A DNA stretch of 42,720 nt from Rugosimonospora africana (GCF_016862975.1 NZ_BONZ01000019.1:1-42720), one strand, 5' to 3'. Counted from the stretch's first letter, positions 8,142-15,681 are shown. The notes: generated by a model from the sequence alone, not told the origin. A program made the numbers and translations.

Positions 8142-9560
8142 ATGACTTTGATCCGCGAACCCGAGAACGCGACCGACCCGTCACGCTCCGCACCCAACCG
8201 CGCGAGAGCATCCGCCGATCAGCCGTACGAGTACCGCCGCCGGGAACTCGTCGAGCCCGACTGGACCCGGCTGCCCGGATGGCGCGACGTGACCCGTGAG
8301 CAGTGGGAGTCCGCGCAGTGGCAACGGGCGCACTGCGTCAAGTCCGTGCGCGCGCTGCACGACGTGTTCGGCGACCTGATCGATGACCGCTTCTACGCCG
8401 ATCTGGAAGCCGACCAGCGCACCAACGCGACCATGTCCATGCTGGTACCACCGCAGATGATCAACACGATGGTGCCGCACTCGGTACCGGACACCCAGCG
8501 GCTCTACGCCGACCCGGTGCGCCGCTACATGATCCCGGTCGCGTCCGACCGGCGTGCCGACTGGCCGAGCCACCCGTACGCCAGCCGCGACTCACTCCAC
8601 GAGCACGACATGTGGGTCGCCGAAGGGCTCACCCACCGGTACCCGACCAAGGTGCTCGCCGAACTGCTCTCCACCTGCCCGCAGTACTGCGGCCACTGCA
8701 CCCGCATGGACCTGGTCGGCAACTCCACCCCGACGGTGGACAAGCTCCGGTTGTCGCTCAAGCCCACCGACCGGTACGACGGCATGATCAACTATCTGCG
8801 TACCCATCCCGGGGTCCGCGATGTCGTGGTCTCCGGCGGCGACGTCGCCAACGTGCCGTGGCGGCACCTCGAGTCGTTCCTCGCCCGGTTGCTGGAAATC
8901 GAGACCGTCCGCGACATCCGCCTGGCCACCAAGGCACTGATGGGCCTGCCGCAGCACTGGCTGCAACCGGACGTCGTCGAGGGTCTCGGCCGGATAGCCG
9001 CCACCGCCGCCCGGCGTGGCGTCAACCTGGCCATCCACACCCACGTCAACCACGCCAACTCGCTGACCCCGCTGGTCGCCCGCGCCGCTCAGACCGCACT
9101 CGAGGTTGGCGTCCGCGACGTGCGCAACCAGGGTGTGCTGATGCGCGGCGTCAACGCGACCGGGATGGACCTGCTCGACCTGTGCTTCGCGCTGCAGGGC
9201 GAGGCCGGCATCCTGCCGTACTACTTCTACATGTGCGACATGATCCCGGGCTCGGAACACTGGCGGGTCGCCGTCTGGCAGGCCCAGGAACTGCAGCACG
9301 ACATCATGGGGTACCTGCCGGGATACGCCACCCCGCGGATCGTGTGCGACGTACCGTTCGTCGGCAAGCGCTGGGTCCACATGGTCACCGAGTACGACCG
9401 GGAGCACGGCATCTCGTACTGGACGAAGAACTACCGCACGTCCATCGAGCGCGACGATCCGGACGCGCTGACCCGGCGCTACCCGTACTACGACCCGATC
9501 GACACGCTGCCGGCGTCGGGCCAGCGGTGGTGGCGCAAGCAGGAGCGCGACGGCGACTGA
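8142..9560 (+). CDS. kamA: Lysine 2,3-aminomutase (radical SAM, PLP)
   Basis: Protein of 472 residues, about 55 longer than the clostridial enzyme, mostly at the N-terminus. It converts L-lysine to L-beta-lysine, the first step of the pathway completed by the divergent operon. The [4Fe-4S]/SAM motif is C179-x3-C183-x2-C186 (CPQYCGHCTR). Residues matching the known enzyme's lysine ligands are present: Arg188 (carboxylate), Asp366 in MCDMIPG and Asp403 in RIVCDVP (side-chain amine). Lys409 fits the PLP lysine, but the usual GGGGK loop is replaced by the shorter FVGK. The cysteines that bind structural zinc in the clostridial enzyme are absent. GGGAGG lies 5-10 bases before the ATG. Confidence 0.9.
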   Translation: MTLIREPENATDPSRSAPNRARASADQPYEYRRRELVEPDWTRLPGWRDVTREQWESAQWQRAHCVKSVRALHDVFGDLIDDRFYADLEADQRTNATMSMLVPPQMINTMVPHSVPDTQRLYADPVRRYMIPVASDRRADWPSHPYASRDSLHEHDMWVAEGLTHRYPTKVLAELLSTCPQYCGHCTRMDLVGNSTPTVDKLRLSLKPTDRYDGMINYLRTHPGVRDVVVSGGDVANVPWRHLESFLARLLEIETVRDIRLATKALMGLPQHWLQPDVVEGLGRIAATAARRGVNLAIHTHVNHANSLTPLVARAAQTALEVGVRDVRNQGVLMRGVNATGMDLLDLCFALQGEAGILPYYFYMCDMIPGSEHWRVAVWQAQELQHDIMGYLPGYATPRIVCDVPFVGKRWVHMVTEYDREHGISYWTKNYRTSIERDDPDALTRRYPYYDPIDTLPASGQRWWRKQERDGD

Positions 9561-9567
9561 TCGCTTC

Positions 9568-9617
9568 GACTGGTCTGGCTCGGCGCGTCTGACACCGCGC
9601 CACGACCCAGACCAGTC
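9568..9617. repeat. 50-bp palindromic repeat, copy 1
   Basis: Outer arms GACTGGTCTGG (9568-9578) and CCAGACCAGTC (9607-9617) are perfectly complementary; inner arms GGCGCG and CGCGCC flank an 8-base loop. It begins 7 bases after the kamA stop, so it may also act as the kamA terminator. The same 50-base element recurs at 9621 and 42181. Confidence 0.85.
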
Positions 9618-9620
9618 GTC

Positions 9621-9670
9621 GACTGGACTGGCTCGGCGCGTCTGGCAGCGCGCCACGACCTGGACCAGTC
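9621..9670. repeat. 50-bp palindromic repeat, copy 2
   Basis: Same length and layout as the copy at 9568, starting 53 bases later in the same orientation. The core GGCTCGGCGCGTCTG is identical, the outer stem is reduced to GACTGG/CCAGTC by substitutions, and the inner GGCGCG/CGCGCC stem is kept. Confidence 0.8.
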
Positions 9671-9697
9671 GCGGTCGCCCGGACACATTCCCAGCAC

Positions 9698-9729
9698 GTG
9701 GGGGCCCGGCCAACTGGCCGGGCCCCCAC
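9698..9729. terminator. Bidirectional terminator between kamA and csbD
   Basis: A perfect 14-bp stem (GTGGGGGCCCGGCC at 9698-9711 with 9716-9729) and a 4-base loop AACT. It lies 15 bases beyond the end of the minus-strand CsbD-like gene and on the far side of the kamA repeats, so it can serve both convergent transcripts. Confidence 0.75.
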
Positions 9730-9744
9730 GGTGTGTGTGGGGGG

Positions 9745-9930
9745 TCAGCGCCCGAGGACGTCCTTCGCGGCGTCCTTGAGGTGCTCGCCGGCCTGCTTCA
9801 TCCGGCCCGACGCCTTTTCCGAGGCACCCTCGGCCTGAAGCGACTCGTTGTCGGTCTTGTCGCCGACCCACTCCTTGGTCGTGCCCTTCATCTCTTCGGC
9901 CTTGTTCCTGGCCTTGTCGTCGTACCCCAT
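9745..9930 (-). CDS. CsbD-like stress protein
   Basis: Protein of 61 residues, highly charged and without hydrophobic segments. It shows the CsbD family pattern: an N-terminal KARNKAEEMKG helix, KEWVGDKTDN in the middle, and a second, related helix GRMKQAGEHLKDAAKD. CsbD proteins are abundant, possibly disordered proteins induced by general stress in Bacillus and actinobacteria; their molecular function is unknown. I chose the ATG at 9930, 7 bases after GGGAGGT, over an adjacent GTG one codon earlier. It is transcribed alone and ends in the hairpin at 9698-9729. Confidence 0.85.
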   Translation of the reverse strand: MGYDDKARNKAEEMKGTTKEWVGDKTDNESLQAEGASEKASGRMKQAGEHLKDAAKDVLGR

Positions 9931-10030
9931 CACGGACCTCCCTGTCGTCTGGATGTCCTTGCCGCGTGGACGTCCTCTGGTGCCCGATGGGGTCGTTCGC
10001 CAACCGTCCCTTGTGGCGGGTCACACTCCC

Positions 10031-10067
10031 GCTATGACATCCTAGGACGCTAGGTTGACGGCATAGC
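10031..10067. promoter_or_regulatory. Nested inverted repeats upstream of the CsbD-like gene
   Basis: GCTATG (10031-10036) and CATAGC (10062-10067) form an inverted repeat that encloses CCTAGG (10041-10046) and CTAGG (10050-10054). They lie about 100-135 bases upstream of the minus-strand start. I could not identify a convincing stress-sigma promoter; the repeats are the only visible candidate control elements. Confidence 0.3.
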
Positions 10068-10084
10068 GTCGACGACACGGGGTT

Positions 10085-10167
10085 GAGAACGCCGGTCGAG
10101 AACGCCGGGTTGGACCGGGCAGAAGGTTGGGCCGAGCGGAGGTTAGGCCGAGCGCCGGGTTGGACCG
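10085..10167. repeat. Degenerate short direct repeats downstream of the TetR gene
   Basis: GAGAACGCCGG occurs at 10085-10095 and 10098-10108; CGCCGGGTTGGACCG at 10103-10117 and 10153-10167; GGTT(G/A)GGCCGAGCG at 10125-10138 and 10141-10154 (period 16). The spacer between csbD and the tetR stop is built largely of these units. Confidence 0.7.
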
Positions 10168-10176
10168 CCGGTCCGG

Positions 10177-10728
10177 CTACACCCGCTCGCGAAGGCCCAT
10201 CACGATCACCCCTGCCAGCCGGCGGAAGCTCTCGTCCAGGTCCTCCCGGTAGCCGAATCCGCCGGCCGCCTCCAGCGAGGCGAAGCCGTGCACGCTGGAG
10301 CGCAGGATGCGGGCGGCGTGGATCGCCTCCGAGCCCTCCAGCCGATACCCCCGCAGCACCGCCAGCACCACGGCCAGCAGGTCCTCCCGTGGATCGACGG
10401 TGGGCGGCGGCGAGATCAGAAACCCCGCCCGGTTCGGGAACTCCACCAGGTAGGACCGGTAGGCATCCATCAGCGCCCGGATCGCGTCGTCGCCGGACAC
10501 CCCGATCACCGCCTCACGGGTCCGGTCGGTCAGGCCGGCCAGCACGACCCGGGCCACCCTCTCCCGCAGGTCCGGCAGGCCGGCGACGTGCTTGTACAGC
10601 GACGGCGTGGCCACCCCCGCCGCCTCCGCGACCCGGGCGAGGGTCAATCCGTCCAGGCCCGCGGAGTCGACGATGGACAGCGCCAACTCCACCACCTTCT
10701 GCGCGGTCAGGCCGGCTCGCCGAGGCAT
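10177..10728 (-). CDS. TetR/AcrR family transcriptional regulator
   Basis: Protein of 183 residues. Residues 8-55 form the TetR DNA-binding domain, with the helix-turn-helix in TLARVAEAAGVATPSLYKHV. The rest is an all-helical ligand-binding and dimer domain of the kind often called TetR_C_33/WHG (RAGFLISPPP, RILRSSVHGFASLEAAGGF). AAGGAG lies 5 bases before the ATG. Upstream, at 10817-10842, is a palindromic site that it may bind for autoregulation, and the divergent histidine phosphatase gene would share that control region. The ligand and the regulon are unknown. Confidence 0.88.
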   Translation of the reverse strand: MPRRAGLTAQKVVELALSIVDSAGLDGLTLARVAEAAGVATPSLYKHVAGLPDLRERVARVVLAGLTDRTREAVIGVSGDDAIRALMDAYRSYLVEFPNRAGFLISPPPTVDPREDLLAVVLAVLRGYRLEGSEAIHAARILRSSVHGFASLEAAGGFGYREDLDESFRRLAGVIVMGLRERV

Positions 10729-10736
10729 GTCACTCC

Positions 10737-10803
10737 TTGGTCAGACGCTGAACTGGTCGGGCGCCCGAGTTGGTCAGACGCCGGAGTTGCTCCGGCGCCG
10801 GGT
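10737..10803. repeat. 16-17-bp degenerate tandem repeat upstream of tetR
   Basis: About four units follow one another with a 16-17-base step. TTGGTCAGACGC is exact at 10737-10748 and 10770-10781; intermediate and later units are degenerate (TGGTCGGGCGCCCGAG, TTGCTCCGGCGCCGGG). The block sits between the tetR ribosome site and its presumed operator. Confidence 0.6.
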
Positions 10804-10816
10804 CTGTCGGGCATTG

Positions 10817-10842
10817 AGCTAACTACATTAGCTTAATGGCTA
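10817..10842. promoter_or_regulatory. Probable TetR operator
   Basis: A+T-rich island with the perfect inverted repeat AGCTAA-N5-TTAGCT (10817-10833) overlapping a second one, TAGC-N6-GCTA (10829-10842). Position between the divergent tetR and phosphatase genes suggests an autoregulatory site; binding is inferred. Confidence 0.5.
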
Positions 10843-10913
10843 GAGAAAGCAAACAACCGGGTGACCCGGACCGCTCGCGGGGCATCCGGGACCGGCGCGC
10901 CCCGACCATGAAC

Positions 10914-10919
10914 GACAAT
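10914..10919 (+). promoter_or_regulatory. Putative -10 box for a leaderless phosphatase mRNA
   Basis: GACAAT followed by exactly 7 bases and the GTG at 10927, the same spacing seen at several other starts in this window. One mismatch to TANNNT lowers confidence. Confidence 0.35.
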
Positions 10920-10926
10920 GGTCGGC

Positions 10927-11505
10927 GTGGGCGACATCCTTCTGATCCGGCACGGCCAGACCGAGTGGAGCGCGAACGGGCGGCACACGTCGTACACCGA
11001 TCTCCCGCTGACCGAGCAGGGCGAACAGGAGGCCGAGGCGCTGCGGCCGGCGCTCGCCGGCCGGCGGATCGCCGCCGTGCTGTGCAGCCCGCTGCAACGG
11101 ACCAGGCGCACCGCCGAGCTGGCCGGACTGCGGATCACCGGTACCGACGACGACCTGGTCGAGTGGAACTACGGCGCCTACGAGGGGATCACCTCGAAGC
11201 AGATCCACGCCGACCGGCCGGACTGGAGCCTGTGGCGGCACGGCTGCCCGGACGGGGAGTCGCCGGAGCAGGTCGGCACGCGCGTCGACCGGGCGCTGGC
11301 GCGCGCCAGGGACCTGGCCGGCGACGGTGACGTGGTCCTGGTCGGCCACGGCCACTCGCTGCGGGTGTGCGGCGCCCGGTGGATCGGGCTGGCCCCGGCG
11401 CACGGTGCCGGGCTGCTGCTGAACACCGCGACCCTGTCCGTGCTCGGCTCCGAACACGGGCTGCCGGCGCTCGCCCGCTGGAACGCGCCGGTGTCCGGCG
11501 CCTGA
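10927..11505 (+). CDS. Histidine phosphatase family protein (phosphoglycerate-mutase-like)
   Basis: Protein of 192 residues from the GTG at 10927. The catalytic motif RHGQTEWS with the phospho-accepting His lies near residues 8-15, and the second active-site His is in VLVGHGHSLRV. Between them are PLTEQGEQEA and SPLQRTRRTAEL, all standard for the branch that includes acid phosphatases and cobalamin-pathway phosphatase CobC. The substrate cannot be told from sequence. An ATG at 10918 would add only three residues, but the -10-like box with a 7-base gap favours the GTG. The gene converges with the Lrp gene across just 22 bases. Confidence 0.88.
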   Translation: MGDILLIRHGQTEWSANGRHTSYTDLPLTEQGEQEAEALRPALAGRRIAAVLCSPLQRTRRTAELAGLRITGTDDDLVEWNYGAYEGITSKQIHADRPDWSLWRHGCPDGESPEQVGTRVDRALARARDLAGDGDVVLVGHGHSLRVCGARWIGLAPAHGAGLLLNTATLSVLGSEHGLPALARWNAPVSGA

Positions 11506-11527
11506 CCCGCCCCACCCGCGCGCCGGC

Positions 11528-11974
11528 TCAGCGGCCGACCGGCGCCGCCCGCCCCTCGTACGGCGTGGACAGCACCACGGTGGTACGGGTCGCGACGTTC
11601 ACCGCGGTACGGATCTCCTGCAACAGGCGTTCCAGGTCACCCGGGCTCTTCACCCGCACCAGGAGCAGGTAGAAGTCCTCCCCCGCGACCGAGTAGCAGG
11701 ACTCGATCTCCGGCAGGCCGGACAGCCGCTCCGGGGCGTCGTCGGGCGCCGCCGGGTCGATCGGCCGGATCGCGATGAACGCGGTCAGCGGCAGGCCGAT
11801 GGCCTCGTAGTCGATCCGGGCGGCGTACCCCTTGATGACACCGCGCTGCTCGAGCCTGCGGACCCGCTGGTGCACCGCGGACACCGACAGCCCGACCCGT
11901 TCGGCCAGGTCGGTGTACGACAGCCGGCCGTCCTCGGAAAGGGCGGTGAGAATCGCGCGGTCGATCGCCTCCAC
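11528..11974 (-). CDS. Lrp/AsnC family transcriptional regulator
   Basis: Protein of 148 residues. The N-terminal winged helix-turn-helix (AIDRAILTALSEDGRLSYTD, then VGLSVSAVHQRVRRLEQRGV) is followed by the RAM/AsnC ligand-binding domain (AFIAIRPI, ESCYSVAGEDFYLLLVRV, VNVATRTTVVLS). The GTG at 11974 gives the family-typical start two residues before the first helix; TAGGTT lies 7 bases upstream of it, consistent with a leaderless transcript. Such regulators usually sense amino acids. The divergent MFS carrier at 12193 is the obvious possible target; a link to the lysine genes 3 kb away is only speculation. Confidence 0.9.
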   Translation of the reverse strand: MEAIDRAILTALSEDGRLSYTDLAERVGLSVSAVHQRVRRLEQRGVIKGYAARIDYEAIGLPLTAFIAIRPIDPAAPDDAPERLSGLPEIESCYSVAGEDFYLLLVRVKSPGDLERLLQEIRTAVNVATRTTVVLSTPYEGRAAPVGR

Positions 11975-11981
11975 GGCGAAG

Positions 11982-11987
11982 AACCTA
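11982..11987 (-). promoter_or_regulatory. -10 box of the Lrp gene (leaderless)
   Basis: TAGGTT on the minus strand, separated by 7 bases from the GTG start at 11974. No Shine-Dalgarno sequence fits between box and start. Confidence 0.45.
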
Positions 11988-12192
11988 CCCGCCCGGGCCC
12001 GGCCGCGCCGACACCCCGCCGCCGTTGGCCCCGCCGCCCGGCCATGCCGCCCGGCCATGCTGCGCTCTCGGGCTGCCGGGCGCCCCGGTGGGACGCGGGG
12101 GGGTGTTTGCCGTTTCGCGCCATCGGGAAGCCAGGAATCGGGCTACGGCCGCGGTGTGCGAGAGGTGCGGTGTGTGAGGTGGGGAGGGCGAC

Positions 12193-13722
12193 ATGGTCGA
12201 TACGGTGAGCAACGATTCGGGTACGACGAGCGGTGGCGCCATCAGGACGAACGTGCCGGCCCGGCTGGATCGGTTGCCCTGGGCCCGATGGCATTGGCTG
12301 ATCATCATCGGCCTCGGTACCGTCTGGATCCTCGACGGTCTCGAGGTCACCATCGTCGGCAACCTGTCCGGCCAGCTGGCCAAGGCGGGTAGCGGCATAC
12401 ACATCACGGCGAGTCAGGTCAGCGGCTTCGGCGCCGCGTCCTATGTGGCCGGTGCATGCGTCGGCGCGCTGTTCTTCGGGTGGTTGACCGACCGGTTCGG
12501 CCGCAAGAAGCTGTTCATGATCACACTGGGCGTGTACCTGACCGCCACCGCGTTGACCGCGCTGTCCTTCGACTCGTGGTGGTTCTTCCTGTTCCGGTTC
12601 CTGACCGGCCTGGGCATCGGCGGCGAGTACGCGGCCATCAACTCCGCCATCGACGAGCTGATCCCGGCGCGCCACCGCGGCCGCATCGACCTGGCCATCA
12701 ACGGCACCTTCTGGCTCGGCGCGGCGATCGGTGCCGTGGTCACCATCCCGGTGCTGAACGACTTCCCGGTCAATGTCGGCTGGCGGCTCGCGTTCGGGCT
12801 CGGCGTGGTGCTCGGCCTGGTGATCCTGCTGGTCCGGCGCAACGTGCCGGAGAGCCCGCGCTGGCTGTTCATCCACGGACGCCACCAGGAGGCCGAGGAC
12901 CTGGTCGCCGACATCGAGCAGAAGGTGGAACGGGAGACCGGAAAGCAGCTCGACGCGCCGGACCGGTACATCACGATCCGCGAGCGCCGGTCCATCGGGC
13001 TGTGGACCATCGCCCGTACCCTGTTCGCCAGCTACCCCCGGCGCTCGGTCCTGGGGCTGGCGCTGTTCATCGGACAGGCGTTCCTCTACAACGCGATCAC
13101 CTTCGGCTTCGCCCAGATCCTGGAGACGTTCTTCAAGGTCCCCTCCGGTTCGACCGGCTGGTACTACCTGATGATCGCGGTCGGCAACCTGCTCGGCCCG
13201 CTGCTGCTCGGCCCGCTGTTCGACACCGTGGGGCGGCGAACGATGATCTCCGGCACGTACGTGCTGTCCGGCGTGCTGCTGCTGGGCACCGCGTTGCTGT
13301 TCCACTCCGGCTCGCTCAGCGCGCTGGGCCTGACCCTGTGCTGGTGCGTCGTGCTGTTCTTCGCCTCGGCCGGGGCCAGCTCCGCGTACCTGACGGTGAG
13401 CGAGGTCTTCCCGATGGAGACCCGGGCGCTGGCCATCGCGGTGTTCTACGCGATCGGTACCGCGGCCGGCGGCATCACCGGCCCGCTGCTGTTCGCCAAG
13501 CTGGTGGGTACCGGCAAGGTCGGCGACACGGTCGTGGCGTTCATCATCGGCGCCGTCCTCATGGTGGCGGCCGGGCTCGTCGAGGCGGCCATCGGCGTCA
13601 AGGCGGAGCGGCGCAGCCTGGAGGACCTGGCCACCCCGCTGACCGCCGAGGACGCGGAGGTCGACGCGGCGTCCGGGCGGGTCGGACCCCGGCCCGACGG
13701 CGGCGGCCTGGCCACCGTTTGA
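12193..13722 (+). CDS. MFS transporter, sugar-porter type
   Basis: Protein of 509 residues with about 12 membrane segments. Family marks are GWLTDRFGRKK after TM2, RFLTGLGIGGEYA in TM4, PESPRWLF before the central cytoplasmic loop, DTVGRRT after TM8 and EVFPMETRA after TM10. These place it in the metabolite/sugar:H+ symporter part of the major facilitator superfamily; aromatic-acid or sugar carriers are both possible. TM1 contains ILDGLE, with an acidic residue often needed for proton coupling. A GGGGAGGG ribosome site precedes the ATG. It is divergent from the Lrp gene. The last ~40 residues are hydrophilic. Confidence 0.88.
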   Translation: MVDTVSNDSGTTSGGAIRTNVPARLDRLPWARWHWLIIIGLGTVWILDGLEVTIVGNLSGQLAKAGSGIHITASQVSGFGAASYVAGACVGALFFGWLTDRFGRKKLFMITLGVYLTATALTALSFDSWWFFLFRFLTGLGIGGEYAAINSAIDELIPARHRGRIDLAINGTFWLGAAIGAVVTIPVLNDFPVNVGWRLAFGLGVVLGLVILLVRRNVPESPRWLFIHGRHQEAEDLVADIEQKVERETGKQLDAPDRYITIRERRSIGLWTIARTLFASYPRRSVLGLALFIGQAFLYNAITFGFAQILETFFKVPSGSTGWYYLMIAVGNLLGPLLLGPLFDTVGRRTMISGTYVLSGVLLLGTALLFHSGSLSALGLTLCWCVVLFFASAGASSAYLTVSEVFPMETRALAIAVFYAIGTAAGGITGPLLFAKLVGTGKVGDTVVAFIIGAVLMVAAGLVEAAIGVKAERRSLEDLATPLTAEDAEVDAASGRVGPRPDGGGLATV

Positions 13723-13778
13723 GTCCGGCCACTCAATCGAGTCCTGCCGCATCGAGTCCTGCCGCCGTTTGAGCCCGG
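13715..13778. repeat. Short direct repeats around the MFS stop codon
   Basis: CCGTTTGAGTCCGG at 13715-13728 contains the stop TGA (13720-13722) and returns as CCGTTTGAGCCCGG at 13765-13778. Between them ATCGAGTCCTGCCGC is duplicated exactly and back to back at 13736-13750 and 13751-13765. Confidence 0.75.
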
Positions 13779-13802
13779 TGGCCGGGGGTACCTGACCGCG
13801 CC

Positions 13803-14417
13803 ATGAAGGTCAACGCATCGGTCATCTACTACTCGGCCACCGGAATCACCTACCAGATGGCGTTGGCCGCCGCCGACGCCGCCGAGAAGGCCGGCGCCGA
13901 GGTGCGCCTGCGCAAGGTCCGTGAACTGGCGCCGGACGAGGCGGTCTCGTCCAACGAGGGCTGGGCCGCCCACCGGCTCGCCACCCAGGAGGTACCCGAG
14001 GCCACCCCGGACGACCTCGACTGGGCGCAGGCCGTCATCTTCGGCACTCCGACCCGGTACGGCAACGTGGCCGCACAGCTCAAGCAGTTCATCGACACGA
14101 CCGGGCCGTTGTGGGCACAGGGCAAGTTGGCCAACAAGGTGTACGCCGGGTTCTGCTCGACCGCGACCGCGCACGGCGGCCAGGAGTCCACCCTGCTGGC
14201 CCTGTTCAACACCGTGTACCACTGGGGCGGCATCGTGGTCACCCCCGGGTACACCGAGCCGGGGCAGTTCGTCAGCGGCAACCCGTACGGCGGCTCGCAC
14301 ACCAGCAACAACGGGGAGCTGCCCCCGGATCAGGTGGCGCTGACCGCCACCGCGCTGACCGCGACCCGGGCGGTGACCCTGGCCAAGGCTCTCGCCACCG
14401 GCATGACGCAGTCCTGA
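13803..14417 (+). CDS. wrbA: NAD(P)H:quinone oxidoreductase, WrbA type
   Basis: Protein of 204 residues, the usual length for WrbA, a flavodoxin-fold FMN enzyme that reduces quinones by two electrons and protects against oxidative stress. The FMN phosphate loop is YYSATGITYQM near residues 9-19; FGTPTRYGNVAAQLKQF and FCSTATAHGGQE are diagnostic. PGYTEPGQF and NPYGGSHTS near the C-terminus complete the pattern. The enzyme is soluble and tetrameric in known cases. It stands between the MFS gene and the convergent acyl-CoA dehydrogenase, with about 80 repeat-rich bases before it. Confidence 0.92.
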   Translation: MKVNASVIYYSATGITYQMALAAADAAEKAGAEVRLRKVRELAPDEAVSSNEGWAAHRLATQEVPEATPDDLDWAQAVIFGTPTRYGNVAAQLKQFIDTTGPLWAQGKLANKVYAGFCSTATAHGGQESTLLALFNTVYHWGGIVVTPGYTEPGQFVSGNPYGGSHTSNNGELPPDQVALTATALTATRAVTLAKALATGMTQS

Positions 14418-14487
14418 CCGCCGCCCGATCCCGATCGCCGCCCGGCTAATCCCCACCCGACCCCGACCGCCCGGGCCCGGTCCACGG

Positions 14488-15681
14488 TCAGCCGGTGGCC
14501 AGGTCCCGGGAGATCACCAGTCGCTGGATCTGGTTGGTGCCCTCCACGATCTGGAGCACCTTCGCCTCGCGCATGTACCGCTCGACCGGATGGTCGGCCA
14601 CGTACCCGTACCCGCCGAGCACCTGGACCGCGTCGGTGGTCACGCGCATCGCCGCGTCCGTGGCGAACAGCTTCGCCTTGGCCGCCTCCACCCGGTACGG
14701 CAGGCCGGCGTCCTTGAGCCGGGCGGCCGACAGCACCAGCGCGCGGGCCGCGGACACCGCCGTCGCCATGTCGGCGAGCAGGAAGCCCAGCCCCTGGAAG
14801 TCGACGATGCGCCGGCCGAACTGCTCCCGCTCGCGGGCGTAGTCGGTCGCGTAGTCCAGCGCCGCCTGGGCCAGGCCGACCGCGCACGCGGCGATGCCCA
14901 GCCGGCCGGCGTCCAGCGCCTGCATGGCGATCCGGAAGCCGGTGCCCTCGTCCCCCATCAGCCGGTCGGCTGGAACCCGGGCGTCGTCGAAGACGACCTG
15001 GGCGACCGGCGAGGAGCGCAGGCCCATGGTGCGCTCCCGCGCCTGGGGCGCCAGCCCCGGCGTGCCGGCGTGGGCGAGCAGGCAGGAAATGCCGTGGGGG
15101 CCCGCCTCGCCGGTACGGCAGAAGACGTTGTAGAAGTCGGCATGCCCGGCGTGCGTGATCCACGACTTGGTTCCGTTGATCAGGTACCCGTCGCCGTCGC
15201 GGCGCGCCCGGGTGCTCATCGAGGCCGGGTCGGAACCGCCCGACGGCTCGGACAGGCAGTACGCGCCGAGCAGCTCGCCGCCCAGCATGTCGGGCAGCAG
15301 CCGCTTGCGCTGCTCGTCGGTGCCGTGAGTGGCGACCGGGTAGCAGGCCAGCGTGTGCACGCTGACCCCTTCGGCCACCGCGAGCCACCGGGTGGCCAAT
15401 TCCTCCAGGACCTGGAGGTAGACCTCGTACGGCTGGCCGCCCCCGCCGTGCTCGGTCGGGTACGGCAGGCCGAGCAGGCCGGCCCGGCCCAGGACGCGCA
15501 GCAGTTCACGGGGGAACTCGCCGCGGGCCTCGAAGTCGGCGACGCGAGGCGCCAGTTCCCGATCGGCGATCTGTCGTACCAGTTCCAGCAGGTCGTGGGC
15601 CTCCTCGGTCGGAAGCACCCGGGGTACCCTGCCAGCCGGCCGCCCCGTGTCCGACCGCCGGCCCGAAAGCTCGGCGCTCAC
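14488..15681 (-). CDS. Acyl-CoA dehydrogenase
   Basis: Protein of 397 residues from a GTG at 15681 with GGAG 11 bases upstream. It carries the full acyl-CoA dehydrogenase layout: N-terminal helical domain (LPTEEAHDLLELVRQIADRE), FAD/substrate motif YCLSEPSGGSDPASM, beta domain (GYLINGTKSWITHAG), and a C-terminal helical domain with QVLGGYGYVADHPVERYMRE and the catalytic-glutamate segment VEGTNQIQRLVISRDL. It oxidises an acyl-CoA to the 2-enoyl-CoA with electrons passed to ETF. The chain length is unknown; short or branched chains are typical for this form. Further in-frame sequence upstream of the GTG runs through the exonuclease gene and is not coding. Confidence 0.9.
   Translation of the reverse strand: MSAELSGRRSDTGRPAGRVPRVLPTEEAHDLLELVRQIADRELAPRVADFEARGEFPRELLRVLGRAGLLGLPYPTEHGGGGQPYEVYLQVLEELATRWLAVAEGVSVHTLACYPVATHGTDEQRKRLLPDMLGGELLGAYCLSEPSGGSDPASMSTRARRDGDGYLINGTKSWITHAGHADFYNVFCRTGEAGPHGISCLLAHAGTPGLAPQARERTMGLRSSPVAQVVFDDARVPADRLMGDEGTGFRIAMQALDAGRLGIAACAVGLAQAALDYATDYAREREQFGRRIVDFQGLGFLLADMATAVSAARALVLSAARLKDAGLPYRVEAAKAKLFATDAAMRVTTDAVQVLGGYGYVADHPVERYMREAKVLQIVEGTNQIQRLVISRDLATG

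Noticed and set aside
8142-9560. KamA as glutamate 2,3-aminomutase or an inactive remnant
   Set aside because: Asp366 and Asp403, which match the two aspartates that bind the lysine side-chain amine, are both present, as are the cluster cysteines and PLP lysine.
11785-13752. 655-codon minus-strand frame opposite the MFS gene
   Set aside because: Composition is extremely Gln/Arg/Asp-rich and follows the MFS codons in mirror; only its last part, in the frame-shifted region, overlaps the Lrp gene.
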